Below, in pieces: positions 7,123 to 11,722 of a DNA stretch of 11,722 nucleotides. The stretch covers positions 14,759 to 26,480 of the forward strand of contig QZLH01001317.1 in NCBI GenBank assembly GCA_003833135.1, written 5' to 3'. A program made the position numbers and the translations under genes. Numbering within the stretch: the stretch's first letter is position 1; every line of letters starts with the position of its first letter. The notes under the pieces were generated by a model. That model was not told the DNA's origin and searched no databases. It saw only the letters and a program-made list of their open reading frames with translations. Source of the stretch: Oehlia diaphana (Eukaryota > Glomeromycota > Glomeromycetes > Glomerales > Glomeraceae).

Positions 7123-8925
7123 TTACGGAACACAAAAATCATTGAATTTGCTCGATCTTATCATCAACCACATCCTAAACATATTCAAAACAACGAGAAG
7201 AATCTGTTCTTAAGTGGATGTTGCTTACTGATCAACCTTTTGCTACTATTACAAATCCAGTATATAAAGAAAAAATGTTCCAATTTGATCCTTCATTTGT
7301 AGTACCTGGTGAACAAAAAATTAAAACAATGATAGTTAAAAGCTATCAATATAATTATGAAAATTTAAAAAATATTTTAAAAGAAACTGCTATAACTGTA
7401 TCTCTTACCACAGATCTTTGGTCTAGTAGGGCTAAGCATGGTTACCTTGGTGTTACTGTTGCATGAATTACGCCTGATTTTAATGTTAAAGATATAATGT
7501 TAGAAATAAAATATGCCATCTCCTCATACAGCTAATGCTGTTGCTGAATTACTTTACAAATGTATTTCAAATTGGGATCTTAGTGGACGTGTAATAGCAA
7601 TTATTACTGATAATAGTTCAAATATAAAGGCGGCATTTCCTATTTTGATCCAAAAAAACCAATGTGAAGCTATTAAAAAACTTCTGTGTATTGCACATAC
7701 ACTTCAACTAGCAATTGGAAAAGGCTAGCACCTGTAGAAATTTTAGCTGCACGTGCAAAACGAATAATTAATTTTTTTTAACACAAAAACAGATAGAAAG
7801 GTTAGAAAATGTGTAGCATAAATTAGGGTATGAGGATATAATGCGTTGTATACAAGATGTACAGACGCAATGTAAATATGTAATTCTTCGTACTATGCTT
7901 AGGATAGACTATTTTACCTTAAGGATGCAATTATTCAACTCCAAGCTGATCTTTATATAAGTACGAATAGAGAGGACAAAAAAGATGGTAATAAACTAAA
8001 AAAAATAATGTTATCTTATGAAGAATGAAACTTATTAGACCAATTGGTTGATATTTTAATTCCATTTGAAGAGGTAACACGTTATTTTTCTGGAAATACA
8101 TATGTAACACTTAGTAAAATGATGGTAACTATTAAGGAGCTCATTTTTAATTTAGCAACTAGTTCAGTAGATTCTCCAGCTGATGATAATGATTACAATA
8201 ACGAAAATACAATATTTGAAGAAAATGAAATAGAAAATGAAATAGAAATTGATAATGAGGAAATTATAAGCAACATTACCAAAAAGAGAATCACCATTAA
8301 GGATCCGTTAAATACAGAAGGAGTTTTACATAAAGTAAAGAATAATATTTACAATGCGTTAGTTTATTACTAGGATACTTCAAGTGATATAGGATTATTG
8401 GCTGCTTTGCTGGACCCACGTTACAAGGAATTAGATTTAAAAGCTTCGTGATGAGTTTAATGAGTTGAATTCTGATAATTCAAATAACACAACACCTGTA
8501 ACTCCAGTAGCAGAGCCATCTAATCCAGCCGTATCTTTCCCAGATGCAGAATCTTCATTACATTCACAAAAAGAATATCGCAAGCATCGTCAAAGTAAAA
8601 ATAAAAAAACATATACACCTACAATCATTGATGAAATAAGTAATTATTTGTCAATGCCAGTTGCATTGAAAATAGAGAATCTATTAGATTGGTGGCAACT
8701 TCGTAAAGAAATCTTTCCAAACCTATCACAAATTGCCCGCAAATACCTTGGAGTTCCAGCTACATCTGTGTCAAGCGAAAAATTATTTTCCCATGCTGGT
8801 CTCTAATTTCAGCAAAAAGTAATCATTTAGATACAAGTTTAATAGGGCATATGTTATTTTTAAAGAGAAATATTCGTACAATGGAAGTTTTTGCGAAAGA
8901 GTGGGATGAAACTGAGGAATGTTAG

Positions 8926-9188
8926 ATACTTTTAATTTTTAAACTTTGTTTTCTTCTTTTCTTCATTGATTTATTGAAAAAAAAAACTTGTTTTAACCAA
9001 TAAAATTTAAAGATTACTGATGATCCATTAAAATTCGGATTGGGATTAATCCGGATAGATCCTAATTTATGTAAAATCAGGATGTATCCAGATTAATCCT
9101 AAATTAAGAATCAATCTGTTAATTTTCAGATCCGGATTGCCATCCGAATTGCCTGAGCAGATTTGGGATTAGATTCGGATGACATTTT
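8926..9188. other. hAT-B 3' noncoding and right subterminal region
   Basis: There is no gene here. AATAAA at 8999-9004, 74 bases past the stop, is a plausible polyadenylation signal. ATTCGGAT (9033 and 9173) and ATCCGGAT (9049 and 9130) give four copies of the subterminal ATYCGGAT motif, twice the number at the left end. Confidence 0.7.
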
Positions 9189-9209
9189 AAAAATAGGATC
9201 AGATCACTA
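9189..9209. repeat. Right 21-bp terminal inverted repeat of hAT-B
   Basis: It ends GGATCAGATCACTA and is the exact reverse complement of 6223-6243. Confidence 0.96.
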
Positions 9210-9217
9210 GTTAGCAG
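9210..9217. repeat. Right 8-bp target-site duplication of hAT-B
   Basis: GTTAGCAG is identical to 6215-6222. hAT-A coding resumes to its right. Confidence 0.96.
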
Positions 9218-9326
9218 CAGCATTTAATTCATGATTACAGTATTTGCATTGTGCATGGGCTTGCCAAAAACCAGCCACATGTCCAAGTTTATTAAAGTGA
9301 GCCCAAATAGGGCTAATTGGAGGCAT
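9210..9326 (-). pseudogene. hAT-A transposase, N-terminus and first half of BED finger
   Basis: The most likely start is ATG at 9326, giving MPPISPIWAHFNKLG then GFWQAHAQCKYCNHELNAAA. A longer frame opens at 9404, but its leader (FTKKNFFF type) looks like untranslated AT-rich DNA. The pair CKYC supplies the first two zinc ligands of a BED finger. The His and Cys partners (AHLKTC) lie at about 6200 beyond the hAT-B insertion. Joining through one GTTAGCAG copy reads CNHELNAAANKCIAHLKTC without a break, which shows both pieces were one exon. Confidence 0.88.
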
Positions 9327-9496
9327 TTTTGAACTGATTAAACGAAAAAAAAAATTTTTTTTTGTGAAAGATCTAATGTAATACAAATTTATTATAAATT
9401 CCATTTTTGTTAATTTATAATTTTGGCCAGAGTTAGGATGTAAAGTTTACCAGAATTACAACTTATAATTTATTACAAAATTTATCATGCACATAA

Positions 9497-9741
9497 CACT
9501 AGTCGAAATCAAAACTTTCGGTCATGTGACTTTCGGCTAAGTTTCGAAATAAATTTCGGCCAAAGATCGATCTGTTCTAAGTTTTGACTAAATTTCGGCA
9601 CATGACTTTCCGAATGTCATTTCTGAAGTTCTTTACTAAAACTCGTCATTTTCTGATGTTCTTTACTGAAACTGATCGTTTTATGTAAAATTTAACAAAA
9701 AGCAATAATCAACTAATAAATGCAAGTTTTATTTTTATTTA
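9497..9741. repeat. CACTA terminus with TTTCGG subterminal repeats
   Basis: After the CACTA end, TTTCGG occurs at 9516, 9531, 9554 and 9593, with related TTTCGAAAT, GTCGAAAT and CTTTCCG. Two longer units (GGTCATGTGACTTTCGG and GGCACATGACTTTCCG) are diverged copies. Multiple short subterminal repeats are typical binding sites for CACTA transposase. The rest up to the transposase stop is AT-rich, with minus-strand AATAAA signals just past the stop (9739-9728). Confidence 0.78.
9617..9678. repeat. Imperfect tandem duplication, about 29-33 bp
   Basis: TCATTTCTGAAGTTCTTTAC with its following bases (9617-9645) is repeated as TCATTTTCTGATGTTCTTTAC and onward (9646-9678), with a few substitutions and small gaps. 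It lies within the CACTA subterminal region. Confidence 0.8.
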
Positions 9742-11722
9742 TTAACGAATATTGTATTTTTTATTAATTGGATTTACAGCCATATATTCTTTCACATTTT
9801 TCTGATCCAAAATTTTATACTTTACAGGTACAAATCTACTCAGAATATTATGTACTGGAATTATGCAGTCTCGATATTGGGGATAAAACTCGGGATCCCA
9901 GAGTTCAACATTACAAATTTTGTCATTGGCAAAGCTGAAATGGTATCGAGAATTTGTAGGTCTATACCATCAGATAAATGCTAAATTATGTTCTAATTCT
10001 CCATTCGGTAAATCAACCTTGTGAGAAAAAAGAATTGTACTTGTCCCGGCCAACAATCAACATTACTATCATTTTGTGTCATAAATTTAGCCAAAATATA
10101 CAAGCTCTTTATATGATGAGCTGACATATTTGACCCAAATATCTCTGATCCAATTCTGCATCTACTGAACTGATTAATTTTGACAGAAATGACCCTTGAA
10201 TCGTCATGCCCTTCTCCGAATGGCTTTTGAAACTCAAGTGTTTCATACGTCGCCATATAATATTAAACTAGCAAATCAAGCATCGAACTTGACATCACTA
10301 CATTTTCAGATGTTGAATCCATCATTTCACCTGGGAACGGCTCACTTCCAGTGATTGATGATTGTTGAATATTCTGTGAATTCAACCAAAATCTTTCCAT
10401 TTCATCTGCTAAAAACTCGTCAGCTTCTACCAAAGACCCAACCAAAGATCGTTTGTTGAGAAATTCTAGACCTTTTGTCATTTCACAAGAATTTATATTG
10501 CTATCAACGTAGCTATCAGTCATTATTCGACGCATAATTTTCGGTTCTATTTTCCTATGACTGTTCGGTAAAGCGCCTAAAATATAAAAATTATAATTAT
10601 ACATCAATCGAAAGTAAGAATATTATTGTAAATTTAAATATGAAAATATAGTTTACCTAATACTCCGTTCATACGCTTGAAAGAGAAACACCAAAAAGCG
10701 TACAAGGGGCCGTAATCATGTGCACATTCGGTTAAATAAAAGGAAAGATGAAGATTAGGAGTGATTTTATCACATCCATGATGTTGCTCAATCAATTTTA
10801 TGAGTTCAATCAATCTCCATTATGATTCTCTAACAGCATCAGTTTCTAAAATTCGGCTTACAAAAATCCTACAAATTCTCACAAAGTGAAGAAGAATTTT
10901 TTGATCATGTTCCAGAAGATGGTTCCAGAGTGAAACCGTAGCATATATTGTAAAAAAATCCGCTATTGGTCCACAGTAAAGTTCGAAAATCCTTCTCCGC
11001 AGTGGATTTTCCCTGGGATTTGACCCAAATCGGATGGAACCTGAAACTCATCCATTTTTTTTTGAATTTTTATAAGCGATTGTTGGTTCAAAATCCCTTC
11101 ATCAACCCAAATCCCTTTTACTAATGGTTGATTTTATGGAGGCTTACTTCATGAGGACCTGGTAGTATACCAAGAATTAATAGGTTTTCTCTCTTAAAGC
11201 GTATTTCTTATGGCAAGTTGCATATGGCAGCGTATATTACGCCTGTATTATGGATCGTGCCTTCGTATGGCTGAAACCAATCTACGTTCAACATTAGGCC
11301 GATGTTTGAATCAGCAACTTCAGAACAAAAGAAATTAGGCGAATTATCGTTAGATGTTTCTTTAAACGTCTTTCATATTTGGCCGTCATAGATGTCAGTT
11401 AATATATCGTCAGAATGTGCTTGATCAGCCCAATGCCTGAGCGATTTTTCAAACCCGGATTAAAGATATAACATTGCTAATTGTTGATGAATTGTTGAAA
11501 ACGGATAAATCATTTCGGACTGGGTTGATACTTCATTTAATAATCTTATTTGATGAGATAAAGGATTTTGGCATATTCGGCATCTTGATGAATTTGGAAA
11601 CTCGATATGTCAACATTTCATAATGGCAAGAGTCCCATCTTGTCGAAATCCCTCTACTTCTTGTCTGTTATATAATTTATGACACTTCGTACATGCTACA
11701 AAGCTGTGAAATTGATCTTCTA
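9742..11722 (-). pseudogene. CACTA tnp2-type transposase, C-terminal portion (broken, partial)
   Basis: The frame enters from the right edge with a zinc-ribbon-like FVACTKCHKLYNRQE and CRICQNPLS. It continues FEKSLRHWADQAHSDDIL, LTDIYDG, the catalytic region GLMLNVDWFQPYEGTIHNTG, NLLILGILPGPHEVSLHKIN, VPSDLGQIPGKIHCGEGFSN, ECAHDYGPLYAFWCFSFKRM, LPNSHRKIEPKIMRRI, INQFSRCRIGSEIFGS and a C-terminal LSRFVPVKYKILDQKN, with TAA at 9742-9744. This order fits Transposase_21 proteins of CACTA elements. Breaks: TGA near 11610 in the Cys-rich part, TAA near 11459, TGA 11373-11375 and TAG 10963-10965 (both at expected Trp), TAA near 11207, TAG near 11120, TAA near 10814, TAA 10263-10265, TGA in the C-terminal part near 9970, and frameshifts near 11110, 10955 and 10028 in homopolymers. 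The N-terminus is outside the window. Confidence 0.88.
10577..10656 (-). other. Intron of the CACTA transposase gene (80 bp)
   Basis: On the minus strand GGAGTATTAG is followed by GTAAACTATATTTTC, and the intron ends TTTATATTTTAG before GCGCTTTACCG. Splicing gives FKRMNGVLG-ALPNSHRKIE, the expected family sequence at this point. Confidence 0.85.

Larger units (their letters stand above)
6611..8925 (+). pseudogene. hAT-B transposase with BED zinc finger (broken)
   Basis: The start at 6611 gives MEFDSNDIQDDD. After a first intron comes a BED finger (RICNILDKNGKRCGKVY, then NLVAHLRDVH). After a second intron come MLLTDQPFATITNP, DPSFVVPGEQKIK, the first catalytic motif SLTTDLWSSRAKHGY, the second IITDNSSNIKAAF, LCIAHTLQLAIGKG, an acidic low-complexity insert (about 8180-8270), LLAALLDPRYKELD, and the hAT dimerisation region with LSQIARKYLGVPATSVSSEK, LISAKSNHLD and TAG at 8923-8925. 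All three expected acidic residues are present, unlike in hAT-A. Stops: TGA 6954, TGA 7464 and 8026 and TAG 7900 (all three likely former Trp), TAG 8371. Frameshifts lie near 7205, 7510, 7723, 7778, 7875, 8440 and 8803. Confidence 0.9.
6223..9209 (+). mobile_element. hAT-B: complete-ended hAT transposon inserted in hAT-A, 2987 bp
   Basis: The ends are perfect 21-bp inverted repeats beginning TAGTGATCTGATCC (6223-6243 and 9189-9209), flanked by the 8-bp duplication GTTAGCAG. The TAGNG start fits hAT termini. It carries a plus-strand hAT transposase (6611-8925) and subterminal ATYCGGAT motifs at both ends. It lies in the opposite orientation to the hAT-A it interrupts. The intact ends and exact duplication suggest a more recent arrival than hAT-A. 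The transposase is dead, so it would move only with help from another copy. Confidence 0.95.
238..9496 (-). mobile_element. hAT-A: outer hAT transposon carrying two nested insertions
   Basis: Three minus-strand fragments (9326-9210, 6222-5400, 1550-412) follow one another in the order of a single BED-finger hAT transposase. They are separated by a MULE and by a second hAT, each flanked by a target-site duplication. Subtracting the inserts leaves roughly 2.4 kb, a normal size for a hAT element. The left terminus is placed at TAGGGATAGGC (238), which fits the TAGNG/CAGNG start of hAT termini and is followed by palindromic ATGCGCA motifs. The right end is uncertain. A CACTA element begins at 9497, so the hAT-A 5' terminus probably lies beyond the window. 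The gene is broken by stops, frameshifts and the insertions. Confidence 0.82.
9497..11722 (-). mobile_element. CACTA (En/Spm, CMC) transposon, 3' end and part of body; continues past the window
   Basis: The element begins CACTAGTCGAAATC at 9497, the diagnostic CACTA terminus. It is followed by dense subterminal TTTCGG repeats and by a minus-strand tnp2-type transposase. Its other end, first exons and 3-bp duplication lie outside the window, so the 3 bases TAA at 9494-9496 cannot yet be checked as a target duplication. It abuts the hAT-A 5' region and probably inserted into it. Confidence 0.82.

Noticed and set aside
6223..8925. hAT-B as a domesticated host gene
   Set aside because: It keeps perfect transposon ends and a target duplication, and its frame has several stops and frameshifts. 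There is no sign of selection to keep a protein.
1..11722. LTR retrotransposon, tRNA or rRNA genes
   Set aside because: No reverse transcriptase or integrase motifs, long terminal direct repeats, tRNA cloverleaf boxes or rRNA-like GC-rich blocks were seen.

Overview
This window looks like a nest of decayed eukaryotic DNA transposons. I found no intact host gene, RNA gene, operon or CRISPR array. The DNA is very AT-rich. The broken coding regions contain short spliceosomal introns (about 70-85 bp, GT...AG). The proteins are hAT transposases with BED zinc fingers, a MULE transposase with SWIM and CCHC fingers, and a CACTA/En-Spm (tnp2-type) transposase. This combination and the protein style best match an arbuscular mycorrhizal fungus (Glomeromycotina, Rhizophagus-like). 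That assignment comes from family recognition, not from a search.

Layout. Bases 1-237 are AT-rich flank with a 30-bp tandem repeat. A minus-strand hAT element, hAT-A, appears to be the oldest layer. Its probable 3' end is at 238 and its 5' side is near 9496. Its transposase is now in three pieces: 9326-9210 (start and first half of the BED finger), 6222-5400 (rest of the finger and the first catalytic region) and 1550-412 (second half and dimerisation domain).

Two later insertions split it. A MULE (1551-5399, minus-strand transposase 5111-2674) is flanked by a perfect 9-bp duplication, TACTATCTG. A second hAT element, hAT-B (6223-9209, plus-strand transposase 6611-8925), has perfect 21-bp terminal inverted repeats and a perfect 8-bp duplication, GTTAGCAG. 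Conceptual removal of either insert with one duplication copy restores the hAT-A frame through the junction.

On the right, a CACTA element starts at 9497 (CACTA terminus, TTTCGG subterminal repeats, minus-strand transposase ending at 9742) and runs off the window. Smaller layers sit inside the MULE: a fold-back insertion (about 4281-4430) that interrupts its catalytic domain, a MITE-like hairpin (about 2397-2561), a palindrome in its intron, and a 19-bp tandem array next to its 5' end.

All four transposase genes carry stops and frameshifts, so none looks able to make a full-length protein. Many stops sit where tryptophan is expected (TGG to TGA or TAG), and zinc-binding cysteines are changed to tyrosine. 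This suggests transition-driven decay. The value of the window is an unusually readable insertion history rather than a working gene system.
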